From assembly GCF_022539505.1 (NCBI RefSeq), contig NC_061508.1, forward strand, positions 39,178,256-39,242,255: a stretch of 64,000 bases of DNA, read 5' to 3'. How positions within the stretch are numbered: position 1 is the stretch's first letter; the number at the start of each line of letters is the position of its first letter. This document shows positions 24,439 through 35,829 of this stretch, one piece after another. Under the pieces are notes generated by a model, which saw nothing but the letters and a program-made list of their open reading frames with translations, was not told where the DNA came from and did not search any database. The position numbers and the translations under genes were made by a program. The stretch comes from Lolium rigidum (Eukaryota; Streptophyta; Magnoliopsida; Poales; Poaceae).

Positions 24439-25368
24439 GGTCACAGCGGTGGCTTAGGTGGAAAACCCTAATCCCCGCCGCCTCATCCTCTCCCTCATCC
24501 GGTCTCGGTCCTCCCTATTGCCGTCAGCGCCCATGCGGGCAAAGCCCGTGATACTCTGGGCGGCGATAGGTCTCCCTCTTGCGTCGCGTGCGCAGAGGAG
24601 GCGCTTTATCGGGGCGGTGACCATTGGCCGATAGCAGGGCTGGTCGTGGGTGGGCGTGGTGGGGTCTAGGGTAGGATACAGGGCGGCGGCCTCGGGTGGT
24701 GGTGCTGGGGTGCGCCGCGATTGGCTGCCTTGGCGAGGGTTGCGGCGGCCGGGTGATGGCTTGGTGATGCGGCTGGCGGCGGGGGTGACCCCGACGTCTC
24801 CGGATCTGGCGTCTACGGTGGCGCGGTCGTGCTTGGTGGTGGCCGGTGGGTCATATGCGCCCCTCCCTCCTAGTGGATCACGGTGGTGGCCTACTTTGGC
24901 GTTGGGGGAGGCGGCGAACGACTCGTCAATTGGTCTATGGTTCGTGGCGGCCTCCTCTTCCACTAATGAGGTCGACCGGCGGGCGGCGGCGTAGGGACCT
25001 ACCGATCTATCTAATAAAGGTGGCTGGCCTAGGGTTCCTCTTGTGTGAAGATGTAGACCTTCCTGAGGCCGGTCCTTCTTGACCTAGCCGGAGTGATGAG
25101 TTTTCGAAGGCTCCGGCGGCAAATGTAATAGTGCACCCTATGCATGGAGTTTGTTATATCGGGTGGTATCCGACCGTCTAGTTTTGAGGGAGCGGAGCGA
25201 AGTTCCGTTCTTTGATGCCAACAGGTGACATTTTGATCCATGGAGAAGTTAAAAGCAGAGAATGTCATGAAGACTGGTTTGGAGGACTAGCAATGGAGGT
25301 TCGAGTCTCTCCGTTGTTGAGAGACTTGCTTGGTATCTCTCGATATTAATATATTCTGATTATCCAAA
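24439..25368 (+). mobile_element. 930 bp retroposon flanked by a 13 bp target duplication
   Basis: The sequence aaatgcatttatt occurs immediately before (24426-24438) and after (25369-25381). The inserted DNA ends in a short A run (ccaaaaa). This is the signature of LINE-mediated target-primed insertion. The 5' half is GC-rich and gene-like (24454-25000). The 3' half is an untranslated-like tail ending tattaatatattctgatt. Long frames exist on both strands (169 codons minus, 114 plus) but match no family I know. It could be a 5'-truncated non-autonomous LINE relative or a processed chimeric transcript. Confidence 0.65.
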
Positions 25369-25381
25369 AAATGCATTTATT

Positions 25382-25705
25382 TAATTTGGAGATTTTTTTG
25401 TAGTTCTAAAAATATCCAAACGGCTACATGAGTAAAACCGGTTAATTGGACAGTGTAAAATAAAAATATTGATATGTTTAGAGAAGATAAATAGTAAAAT
25501 CTTCTTACCTATACTATTTATCTTGTAACCTCCAAATATCAAAAAGGGACATCGGTCAAACTGAAGGAGCGAATCAGTAGTCGAAAATAAGTTCAGTTCA
25601 CACTTAATTCACATCAGGAGTGGAATAGTCTGTAGCTTGTTTGGATAATATTTTGTAGAAATCAGCTACAATGTTCTCTTTCTTTGAGCAGCACTAGCGG
25701 GACTC
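25382..25705. other. AT-rich DNA, nothing recognised
   Basis: About 320 bp between two retroposon insertions, with no ORF, no inverted terminal repeat and no LTR similarity seen. Confidence 0.4.
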
Positions 25706-25870
25706 TTTTTTCGAGAGCACGCACAAAGCGTGCCTTATCTTTATAGAAGGGAGCAAAAACCATTTACAAGAATCGGTAACCCGATGCGAGCATCAGGGCC
25801 GAAAACACACGCACACCCACACCTCCGCTTAGGCCTACTCTCTCGCTACTTCTAGCCTCCCTCCACTCCC
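25706..25870 (-). mobile_element. Reverse-oriented LINE/SINE 3' end with stem-loop
   Basis: On the minus strand the DNA ends in a stem-loop GCACGC-tttgt-GCGTGC (25717-25733), then TCTCG and an A run (25706-25711 as T). The same architecture with a different stem is at 63902-63938. A hairpin directly before poly(A) is known for some plant L1 LINEs and the SINEs that borrow their 3' ends. The left boundary of the retroposon body (about 25870) is a guess. Confidence 0.5.
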
Positions 25871-25988
25871 TCTACTCCCTCCTCTCTTGGCCCTCTCCCA
25901 AAGGTGGAACTCCTCCCTAATCGCCTCGACTATCTGCCCTACATCCTTCTATTTCCTAACATCCCCAAACTAGCAGGATCTAATTCCA

Positions 25989-27055
25989 ATATGTCCGACT
26001 ATCGGGATGAAGCCAGGCGGGTTGGGGTCGGATGGCATAGCTCCCCTAACCTCGCGAGGCTAGATCCACCCTTCACCTGCCGTGGCAGGGTTGGCGGGGC
26101 CACGGACGCCCGCTGTTTCATCAGGGCAGCAGCCCTAGGCGACGCCTGCTAGTGCAGCAGGGCAGAAGCCCGACTTGGCTGCACCACAGCCTGCTGCTAT
26201 TGGCGTGGCAGGGCAGCAACCTCCGCCATCTTCCGCAGCTTCACGACGGCCTGCTACTAGTGGCGAGGCGGGATAGCAGCCCCCGCCATCTTCCGCGGCG
26301 CCAGCGGCTGCTGGCCAGGTGGGGCAGCAGCCTCACTCTACACCATCGCCGCTACATGTTCCGGGCCCGAAGGGGCAGCAGCTGGGTTCTTCTTCGACAC
26401 CGCCAGATGCTGCTCCGACGGATGCGGGAGGATCTCCGTCGACTCTGAAGGGTGCTACGCTACCGGCTGGTATTCCCGGGAGAGGATTTACCGCGACATG
26501 TTCCTCCCCTGGAACGACGGTTCGGGCGGTTGATTCTTTAGAGGGGGGACCTGCATCGCCCTATCCCTCCTCTAAGGGCATCACCACTAAATGCATGGGA
26601 CTCCAGATTCCGGCGCGCCGCAGTACGCGCCATGGAGTTGCCGCTGATGGTGCCAAGGCCACGGATGAGGATTCCATGGCTAAGGCGATGCGCCGTGAAG
26701 CGGCGGCAAATCTCGACACTCAAGGTATGAATGGATGTTCTAAATTTGTTCTATCTTTTGCTACACCTCAGGTCTCCGCTAAACTACTTAATGTTGGTGT
26801 CTTCTTGGTAATTCTTTAGTGGCTATTTCTGTTTTGACTAAGTCTCTCAAACATATGGAGTTCGACGGATTAAAATGCACTCATATGGTTGGAAGTAAGT
26901 CGAGTACCCCTTCTTTTATTGATGATGATGATAAAGCGCACACCATTTTGGATGGCCAGCTTCTCACACATCTTGTTGGAGATGTTTTGGAGGTAGGATT
27001 GGATGATGCGATTCTAAGTTCGTGCTTCGAACTAAAAGCAACAGATCACAAATAA
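25989..27055 (+). pseudogene. LINE ORF1-like region, broken
   Basis: A Gln/Pro/Ala/Ser-rich N-terminal part (around 26150-26440) is followed by a conserved-looking segment (26600-27055) with KAMRREAAANLD, SLKHMEFDGLKCTHMVG and a D/E-rich tract. Frames change near 26820, and stops lie near 26270 and 27053. In L1 elements ORF1 products bind the element RNA in a ribonucleoprotein. I recognise this as the ORF1/ORF2 boundary of a grass LINE but cannot name the family. Confidence 0.55.
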
Positions 27056-27163
27056 AAAGCCTCCTCTATTAAAAAGAATGCATAGCCTAATAAAAAGGCT
27101 AGGGGTACAAAATCTACTACACTTTCCAAATGAACGGCATGCTTAAGAAGAGGTCTTCAAGAC

Positions 27164-27607
27164 TTGGCTAAACATTTATACATTGCTGAATCCATTAAAG
27201 ATTATGTTTTAGATTTTGTTGCCATCTCCGAGACAGGCAAACAGAACTACTCAAGAAATTTTCTAAATCGCCTTTTAGGCGGGGAAGATTTCGATTGGGT
27301 ATCCCGTCCGCCTACGGGGACGTTCTGGTGGCCTATTAATAAGTGTCTGAACTTCTACCATGGAAATTATTGATAATTTGAGTGCTGAGTTTCATATAAA
27401 ACTTCACATCCGAAATAAATTAGATAATTTCATTTGGAGTTTGGTTTATGTATATGGGGCTGCACATGATACGTTTAAACCTACTTTCCTACGCGAGTTG
27501 GTTAATCTTGCAAGACATAATCCATATCCTATTATTATAGGTGGTGATTTTAATTTGCTCAGATACCCTAACGGGAAGAGTAAAGGTAGATTCGATAACC
27601 ATTTGTA
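27164..27607 (+). pseudogene. LINE ORF2 apurinic-like endonuclease domain, partial
   Basis: Two overlapping frames carry the endonuclease core: VAISETGKQNYSR and FDWVSRPPTGTFWW (27164-27373), then VYVYGAAHDTFKPTFLRELV and PIIIGGDFNLLRYPNGKSKG (27360-27607). The GGDFN motif is the usual catalytic aspartate segment. The domain is cut at 27607 before its last third, which is replaced by an inverted piece of another LINE. The expected SDH motif is not found. Confidence 0.75.
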
Positions 27608-28405
27608 GAAGCTTTTAGATGTAAATTTCCCTCCCCATTTATATTTCCATGTATCATTCTCCAAAGCAATATATATGCAGATTTTCTTCTGTGGTACTTT
27701 GTAGTTGTTCCCACTCGTTGAAAGCTTCAGGAGTTAAGGGCAAGTGGAACAAATCCATAAGGTCATTGGTTGAGCAGAAATCAGCCACAGTCCTCATTTA
27801 AAACGTATGAGTATAAGCATGGATAGTTATTTTGCATGATACCATGGTTCCAATCATCTTTCCAGCACTGATGAACCTTGACCAACTGTGCATTGAGCTA
27901 CTCCTCTATAAATTGGCGATAATTTCATAACCGATTTCCACCAGAAAGATCCACAATTATCAGCAGCATGAGGTACTGAATTTTGATAATATAATGACCA
28001 TACTAAATGAACCCACTGCAGATCCTTTTTATTATAAAACTTGTCCAGTTCATAAGTAAGGCTTGATTCTGTGTTTTCATATAAATTATTCCTCGTCCCC
28101 CTTTGTCTTTTGGTTTGCAAACCATATCCCAAGCCGCCAATGAAAAACTTTTCTGAGAATCATCTTTTTTCTTCTCCCATAAGCATCTCCGTCTTAACCT
28201 TTCAATTTGTTCCATTGTCTTCGGATTTATTTCTATGGAGGACATCACGTACATAGCAATTGATGACAAAATGGCATTAACATAGGCAAGCTTTGCTGCA
28301 TAAGATAAAAGTAAAGTTGAAGTAGTAACTTTCCTTTCAATTCTATTCACAAGCGGTAGAAAATCTGTAACCGTGGGCTTAGTTGTTCCCATTGGCAAAT
28401 CTGTA
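27608..28405 (-). mobile_element. Internal fragment of a second LINE, inverted, inside the first
   Basis: On the minus strand it reads as the C-terminal RT/thumb region of a different LINE clade (LLSYAAKLAYVNAILSS, LRRRCLWEKKKDD, WDMVCKPKDKGG) at 28398-28003, then downstream ORF2 sequence (HLVWSLYYQNSV, GSFWWKSVMKLS) to ENDTWKYKWGGKFTSKSFYK near 27610. Neither a 3' end nor poly(A) is present, and roughly 360 bp of the host LINE endonuclease region are absent at the junction. That is not a normal insertion. Confidence 0.75.
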
Positions 28406-28409
28406 ACCT

Positions 28410-31400
28410 ATCTTACTAACTATTGGAACACCATCGCCTACGCGTCGATGTCTGTTCAAATTTGAACTTGGATGGATGCTTGGAGAAGGTTTTTCAGATA
28501 TGGTTAAGAAAGTACTGGAGCACCCTGTTGCTGGTTCAACCCACATTCAAAGGTGGAATAACAAACTTCGCTCGATGCGGACATACGTACCTTGGTGGGT
28601 GGGCGAGACACATGACTAGGCAGCTTAGGCAGGAGAAGCTCTCTCTTTCATCGAATATCGATGATTTAGAGGCAATTGCCGAATTAAGACCGCTAACTGC
28701 GCAAGAAATTGAACTTAAAAGTCAATATAATGCGAAGTTAGCTGGTCTACTGCGAGATGAGGAGCCCAAACGGTACCAAAGATATAAAGCCCAATTCATA
28801 CTTCAAGAAGATTCGAATACGGGATACTTCCATAGTGTCGCCAACGGCAGACACCGGAAGAAACTCATTCATTCTCTAACTCAAGAAGAGGGCTTAATCG
28901 AGGGTCATGAGCAGCTCAAGTCATATATTACAAATTATTACAAAGGGTTATTTGGTGAACCGAAGGAATTGGATGTGTCCTTAGATGAATCAAGGATCGA
29001 TGATATCCCCCAGGTTTCTCCAGAGGAGAACGCGATTCTTACTAATCCTTACTCAGAAGAGGAGGTGAGAAAAGCGGTCTTCCAAATGGAGCATAATAAG
29101 GCATCCGAATCCGATGGTTTCCCGGCTGAGTTCTATCAGAATTTATAGGACCTTATTAAGAATGACTTGATGGAACTATTTGTTGAGCTCCATGCTGGCT
29201 AGCTAGAACTCTTCCGAATCAACTTTGGGGAAGACATCCTGCTACCTAAAGTTAATGATGCGGAACTAATTCAACAGTACATGCCAATTTGTCTTTTAAA
29301 TCCATGCTTTAAAATATTCACCAAAGTTTCTACTATTAGACTAAATTCGGTGGTTGATCATGTGGTGCGCCCTAATTAGACTGCTTTCATGCAAGGAGGA
29401 TATATCCTCGATGGAGTCGTTACACTGCATGAAACAATCCATGAGTTACACCGCAAAAAGTTGAATGGGCTTATCCTTAAAGTCGACTTTAAAAAAGCCT
29501 ATGATAAAGTCAAGTGGTCGTTTCTACCACAAACTCTTCGGATGAAAGGTTTTTCTGAGGAGTGGCGCGCTTTAATTAATAACTGTATTTGGAGGAAGTG
29601 TCGCCATAAAAGTCAATGATGACGTTGGTAGATACTTTCAAACAAAAAAAGGCTTTAGGCAAGGAGATGTCCTATCTCCAATGTTATTTAACATTGTTGC
29701 GGACATGTTAGCAATTTTAATTGAGCGCGCTGAAGTTGATGGTCAGGTTGAAGGAGTGGTACGCCATTTGGTTGATGGGGGTTTATCAATCCTTCAGTAC
29801 GCCGATGATACAATTCATTTTGTGGATCACAATCTGAAAAAAGTAACTAACCTGAAATTGATTTTATTAGCGTTTGAGCAGTTGTCAGGTCTTAAAATAA
29901 TTTTTCCATAAAAGTGAATTATTTTGTTTTGGCGAAGCCCAAGACGAGGCCAACCTTTATGCCGAACTATTTGGATGTGGGTTGGGCAGTTTTCCACTTA
30001 GTTATTTGGTCATTCCGGTTCATCACCGAAGGCTAATGATTGCTGAATGGAAAATCGTCGAGGAAAGACTATAAAAATGGCTTGGTAGTTGGAAAGGAAA
30101 ATTACTATCTCTAGGTGGAAGATTGGTACTCATAAATTTAGTACTCACGAACATGGTACTTTATATGATTTTCTTTTTTCCAGTTGCCAAAAGGAGTCCT
30201 GCATAGATTAGATTACTTCCGATCAAGATTCTTTTGGTAAGGAGATAGTGAGAAGAAAAAATATCGGTTAACAAAATGGAGTGTCGTTTGTCGTTTGAAA
30301 GATCAAGGTGGACTTGGTGTTCATGATCTTGAGGTTAAGAATAGAGCATTACTAGGTAAATGGCTTGCTCGGTTGTTAATTGAGGATGTTGTATGGCAGA
30401 ACCTATTGCGGAGGAAGTATATTGGCTCAAAAGCAATCTCTCGGGTCATTTGGAAACCAGGGGATTTACACTTTTGGCTGGTATAATGGAAACTAAGAAG
30501 CACTTCTTCCCATTTGGTTCCTTCTCAATTAGAGATGGTTCCGAGATAAGATTCTGGGAGGATAAATGGTTGGGACCAACCACTCTTCGAGAACAATATC
30601 ATGTCTTGTACAATATTGTGCTCAGGCGCGATCTTGTGGGTCCTAGATTGACTTCTTGGAATGAGCTATTACAAAGATTAGTTACAGTCTAGTTATTACA
30701 AGGATAATACGAGTTCCGCTGGGGCCTTACAAAAAGTGGGGTATTCTCGGCTGGGTCCATGTATAAGGTGTTATGTGAACCTATTCAGCCGGTAATCAAT
30801 AATAAATCCATTTAGAAGATGAAGATACCGTTAAAAATTAAGGTTTTTGCATGATACCTTCGTCGGGGTGTTATTCTTACTAAAGATAATCTTGCAAAAC
30901 GAAATTGGCATGGTTGTACGAAATGTGTTTTCGGTCACAAAGAGGAGACAATAAAACATCTTTTCTTCTAGTGCCATTTCGCGAGGTCTATATGGTCAAT
31001 CATTCAGATAGGTTCTACGTTATAACCCCCCCCCCCCCCCCCAAAAGCATCGCAAATATATTTGGTAATTGCCTAAACATGGTGGATCCTAGGTTTAAGG
31101 TTCTTATCAGAGCGGAGCGTTTGCCGTATATGGTCGCTTTGGCTATGTAGAAATGACAAGGTTTTTGATAATAAAAATTCTTATCTTACGCAGGTGATCT
31201 ATCAATGTACGACTTTGTTCAGTTTATGGTCGTCTTTGCAGCGCTTGGAGGACCGCGACCTCTTTACGGGGGTGTATACACTTTGGAGGAAACGGCCAAG
31301 AATTTTATTACCTACCATGGATGACTACATAACCGCAGGATTTTGCCTCCTACGACTTAGTTGGTCTTCTCATAGACATTCCGCTTTTATGTAATTTTCT
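28410..31400 (+). pseudogene. LINE ORF2 reverse transcriptase and C-terminal region, broken
   Basis: The frame 28423-29148 carries the pre-RT helix region and the RT start (NTGYFHSVANGRHRKKLIHS; HNKASESDGFPAEFY, where the usual motif is KAPGPDG). RT motifs follow: LILKVDFKKAYDKVKWSF (29479-29520), a GFRQGD-type segment near 29650 and the catalytic QYADDT (29794-29811). Downstream are DQGGLGVHDLEVKNRALL (30302), IRFWEDKWLG (30550) and an HEE/HLFF zinc-finger-RVT trace (30930). At least six stops or frameshifts are visible. A run of 17 C occurs at 31026-31042. Confidence 0.8.
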
Positions 31401-31507
31401 TTTCGATGTGTTTGCGGATCCTGAATGGCTGTGTGCATCATAAATATGCAGAGGCCAGGTGTAATGCTTGAAATGCTTGAGTAATAAAGCCCTCTTTATC
31501 AAAAAAT

Positions 31508-31995
31508 AAATGTGTATCAGGGAATGAGAGGAAAAAAAATGTAAGCAGAAATCCACTTTGTCTACTAGGTGTATATAAATCCACAACCTAAAAATATATT
31601 AAGAAATGTTGAATGTTCGAAACTAACATAAAATGTTTGGATGTATGCGCAAATATTTTTGTGTAAACATAGAATGCCTGAATGTATACACGAATATATT
31701 TTAATTTTTGTACTATTTTAAAATGTGTTTTTATGTACTTCTTAACTGACCCAAAACCTAGGAGGCAAGAACAGGGGTGAAAAGGAAGAAGAGGAGATAA
31801 GGTGATCATCGTGCTCGCCATGAGAAGCCAAAAACAAAACCCAAAACCGAACCATGGCTGTGACATAGGAGAGGAAGCAACATGCAGCACTGGAACGAGG
31901 GACCAGCGAGGAGAACGCTCAGACCAGTTACGGAAACAGGGGAGGAGCAGACCTAGGAGGCAAGAACAGGGAAGACAAGGAAGAAGAGGAGATAA
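31508..31995. other. Unclassified DNA with a direct repeat
   Basis: No gene seen. A roughly 55 bp segment (31756-31810; acctaggaggcaagaacagg ... gagataaggtgatcatc) is repeated at 31951-31995 plus 32324-32336, where the MITE has split the second copy. Confidence 0.6.
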
Positions 31996-32323
31996 GAGCA
32001 TCTCCAACAGGCGCTCTAAATTTGGCGCTGTAAAAATCACTTTAGAGCGTGCTCTATCTATGTTTTGTGCGCGAGGGCATATTCTCCTCCAACAGAAGCT
32101 CTAAACCTTGGAGCTGTAAAAATCTGTACTTGTTTCTGCGCGCGACGGATACAGCGCGCTCTTTCCGGCGCTGTAGATATAGTGCACGACATAGCGCTTT
32201 TGCCCCAAGCTGTATTTTACAGCGCGGGATAGAGCACTTGCTGGAGCATAATTTTCCGCCCGCGCGCTAAACTAGCCGCTTTTTTGGATACAGCGCGGGA
32301 TAGAGCGCCTGTTGGAGATGCTC
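31996..32323. mobile_element. PIF/Harbinger-type MITE, 328 bp
   Basis: The terminal inverted repeats are perfect over 23 bp (left gagcatctccaacaggcgct, right its reverse complement), and the flanking 3 bp duplication is taa (31993-31995, 32324-32326). TWA duplications and this TIR are typical of Tourist/Harbinger. Subterminal motifs are themselves repeated: 'ctccaacagaagctctaaa' recurs at 32086, and 'cagcgcgggatagagc' occurs twice near the right end. No coding capacity. Confidence 0.92.
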
Positions 32324-32326
32324 TAA

Positions 32327-35019
32327 GGTGACCATCAGGCTATAAGGAGGGGGACTAAACGCAAGATTGAGAAGCCAAGGACCATTTCCAACATGATCTT
32401 AGAGATCGTCAAGTACAGGTAAAGATTGGATTTGGGAACACCAAGTTTAGAACTGCATGTTCGTCTCTCCAAATTTTAGTAGGATTCAGAGGGAAGTGTA
32501 GAGTCCGTTCTTCAGTTTTGCTCTTCAGGAATTCCTCTTTGGGTGGTATCAGACCAGCTGTTCTGGAAACTATAGGGGCACCATGTGAGCTACAGCATGG
32601 TTATAAATTGATCTCTCGTCTAGATCTTTTACCTCGTAGCTGATATATGTGTTTTGCTAACTAAACCAAGAAACTTATAGATCAGAGAGCACTTATCCTA
32701 TACTTAGGACTGATTGGTATTCTCTGTATGTAACTCCCTTGTTGCATAGCTATTTGAATAAAATACAGAGATAAAAAATGCTGAAGCAAACTACTTCGAA
32801 ACTACAAAATATGCAAGTATGCAACTGTTTTAATTGTCAGTTAGTAGGAGCTGTATTATCCTAGAACATCTAAGAGAATACAGTAAGCATGTTTGTCTAA
32901 ATAAAGTTTACAACTGCTATAGCGTTGCTCTGTATCACCTGTTTGTCGGTTTAACTAGTGTCACATACTTCTCCTGTAAGTGACAGCTGTCACCAAGTTC
33001 AGTACATGATAGTGCTTTTGTAGTCGAGTCACAAGATCACTACTTGCTAGTACCTAGATAAGTGTTTGCTGACAGAACTAGTTCACTTGTATATCTCTGA
33101 ACAATACAATAGTCACCTAGCCTGAAGTTTAGAACCGATACATGCATAAATATCTTGCTTGCTTATATATCTAAACTGGAGACTCGCTTCTGACGTGTAA
33201 ATGCTAGCCAGACTGAACCATATGAGTTCTCAAATGACAAATGCTTCAAAGTAGTAGCTATACTTCAGTACAAGGAATTAGTTGCACTTGACTACATGGA
33301 GTGGGGGAGCCAGGACAACAACCCAGCTTAATGTTGTGTAGTCAAATACTCAAATACATGCATTTCTATGAACTTTTAATACTTTTTTGCACACTTTCAG
33401 CTTGTATTGTTGAAAAACTGTGTAGTCATTTGACTACACAGCTCAACTAACTTCAGCTTGTGCAGAGGACCAAAGTATACTATTGCCTCAACTACTATTG
33501 TCAGACCATGTTTAAATAAATACTCAGGTTTTCATCCGAATGTTCCTTAACAGACCTGTTGGCTGTTGCTTTGTGCAGGAGTGCCTTGTTTGTATGTTTG
33601 ACTGCAGGTGCAAATGGAAATAGCTAAACTGGACCATACTAGCTAACTCTAAATCTGCTATACACTTAACCATTTACCAAAACATATGTAGCTGTACTTG
33701 AGCACCAAAAAGTCAGGTTTCACGGAAAGAGCAAAAGGAACAGAAATAGATTCAGTTAGTACAAAATAACCAAATAGGCATAGTAGCGTTTCAGACCTTT
33801 GGTTACTAAATTGTAGCACCATGTTAACAACAGCAAGTCCTAGGTAGGAAGCATACATTTCTACCACGAGCATGGTATCACCATATTATCAGCACCATTT
33901 GCATTACATAAATTTGATGCATACCTCTTGAATAAGACCTCACCGGACTTCATTGGTTTGTCAGAAGCGGGAGTTCATAAAAAAAAACCATCGAACTTAG
34001 TTATCTATCTATCACCAGACAAGTCCAGTTTCATTTGTTCATGTCTGTTGATACGGTCTGATAAAACTTCCCATATCTCCTATAAGATGGGAAGTTATAA
34101 AGACCGCCAATCCTTTGGTGTGAATTTTGTTCATTTCTGTTGATACCGTCTTCACAAAAACAAAATATATTTTGTAGACTCAATGAATTTAGATAGAAAC
34201 TGCCAATCCTTGGGTGTGAAATTAGCCTGTAGTGGAATGCTGGAAAGGTCCCGAAGATGAAATGGAAGGCGGGTTCCACTACAGCAGGTTTCATATAGGA
34301 CTAAATAACAATTGATAACCAATGCTTAAGTGTCCTAGTGACAGCTTTGATCACATACACGTAATGCACGGGGGTTTGCTGAAATGTCCTTTTTTCATAT
34401 GTCATACTCCTCCAAGGAAGGAAAGGGCCTAGCAGTTGGATCCGTAGTATCAACTCCTAGGAAGGTAGTGTATGTGTTGTGCCAGATGGTAATGCTGAAT
34501 CCAGAATATCAGCATTGAGACCGCCAGACCGGTGGACCTAGGCTGTTGTGCGAGACTACAACATGGAGTATGACTGACAGACGATAAATAGGATATCTGT
34601 CCACAAGTGTGAATGTGAATAGCTATCCCAGACGCATGTCCGTATGCTTTTGTGTGTAAGGTAACACACATCTGGAAGTGTAAATAATTTAGATTGTCAC
34701 TCCATTTTCCTGGTTACAATTGTGAATGCGGCACAAGAGAAGTCCATAGGCGACTCTAGAAGCCTGTAAGACAAGGGATCACATTTCTTTGAGTAAAATT
34801 TGACTCTTGTCTTACAAAATACATTGCTTTTGGAGAATACCGCTGGTGATAGCGGATAAAACATCCTCTGCTATTCTTGGACTTCTTCAATACCTCTTGT
34901 ACTCATCCCTATGTTGTAAACCTACTTTTGTAGGTTGTGAGATGACGAGAGAGGTAAAAGTTGTCAACTTGGAGGTCCAAGAAGTAGTTTCAAAGAGTAG
35001 ACCACGAAGAAGTACGAAG
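32327..35019. other. 2.7 kb intergenic DNA, no gene or element recognised
   Basis: Both strands show only short frames without family features. Local structures are a perfect hairpin ctgtgtagtca-tt-tgactacacag (33418-33441) and an imperfect tandem duplication at about 34033-34221. This is among the least repetitive-looking DNA in the window and could contain an unrecognised non-coding transcript or old element. Confidence 0.4.
34033..34221. repeat. Imperfect tandem duplication, about 94 bp period
   Basis: Both units run from 'ttgttcat-tctgttgata-c-gtct' to 'gccaatcctt-ggtgtga'. The inner parts have diverged and each holds its own small palindrome (cttcccat/atgggaag near 34067, acaaaatatattttgt near 34157). 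Confidence 0.5.
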
Positions 35020-35024
35020 ATGTC

Positions 35025-35348
35025 TGTCACACACCTAACCAAGTCCCAGGCGCCACTGACTGAGCACAAGTCTTCAACAGGACAAGATCAAGATCGAAGT
35101 GGCACACAGGTGGTTGGGTCGGACCATGTGGAAGCTAACCTGGCTGCGCCCAATGCGACAGTGGTCGAGACTATGTAAAGCGGAGAGAGCCAGAGAGTCA
35201 CGCATCGAAATGCATGCTGTAGCTTTGACTACTTTCCTCTCTCATGTTCTTCTTCCTTCCCAAGGTTCTCTTCTCAATTGTATCCAAAATATACTGAATC
35301 CTGTCTCTGATTCACTGTGTGTGACACCTGTGAGTTAAGACCGTGATA
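35025..35348 (+). repeat. Element E 5' LTR
   Basis: 324 bp, begins TGTCACAC and, judged by the target duplication, ends GTGATA instead of the usual ...CA. A promoter is expected here but I see no strong TATA box; 'ccaaaatatactg' near 35284 is a weak candidate. Confidence 0.9.
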
Positions 35349-35350
35349 TT

Positions 35351-35363
35351 TGGTATCAAAGCC
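35351..35363 (+). other. Element E primer binding site
   Basis: tggtatcaaagcc matches initiator-Met tRNA type binding sites, with one difference (a for g) from the commonest form tggtatcagagc. Confidence 0.8.
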
Positions 35364-35829
35364 AGCGATCTTCGGATCTGTACCCCTATCCAAAAAAAAA
35401 ATCCCCACAAAAATAGCCTCAACTATTTTCCTGGTCAACCAGTTTGCGATTCGACCTTGAATCGGAAGCTAGGCGGCGGATCTAGTGGTGTTGGTCATCG
35501 GGTTGGGATCTCCCGTAGAATCCCCATTTCTCGCCCTGCTCGCGGCGGCGGTCTGGCGGCTGCACAAGGTGAAGCAGCGCGGTGGTGGCGTCAGTAGCGG
35601 CGGCGACCAGCTCGGCCACGGCTCCAGCGACGACTAAAGGGTGCTCGCGATTCATAGCGCGAGTTGTTAAATCCCTGTTAGTCGGTTGGAGTGGCGTCGT
35701 TCAGGAGGCGAACTGAGCCAGTTAGCAGAGGAAAAGGGTCACCCTTAGTACTCGCTGGTTCCGGCGACGGTAGACCGACGTGCAGCCACAACGGCGGGAG
35801 GTGCAAGAGCCCCGACCTTGACTACAAGG

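Larger units (their letters stand above)
25880..31507 (+). mobile_element. Decayed L1-type LINE (non-LTR retrotransposon)
   Basis: Plus-strand order: ORF1-like region (25989-27055), endonuclease (27164-27607), a foreign inverted insert (27608-28405), the endonuclease-RT linker and reverse transcriptase (28410-29910), a C-terminal region with zinc-finger-RVT-like sequence (29920-31400), then aataaag and an A-rich tail near 31480-31507. The order and motifs are those of plant L1 elements. Many stops and frameshifts make it inactive. The 5' boundary is approximate and no target duplication was found. Confidence 0.8.

Noticed and set aside
24454..24994. 169-codon minus and 114-codon plus frames in the 930 bp retroposon
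   Set aside because: They overlap each other in opposite directions in GC-rich DNA and match no family; neither is called as a gene.
31026..31042. Run of 17 C (and 13 G at 57106-57118)
   Set aside because: Simple homopolymers within transposons; lengths are unreliable in assemblies and nothing suggests a function.
34807..35178. Frame crossing into the 5' LTR of element E
   Set aside because: The frame exists only because of the E insertion; the pre-insertion sequence meets a stop soon after 40906.
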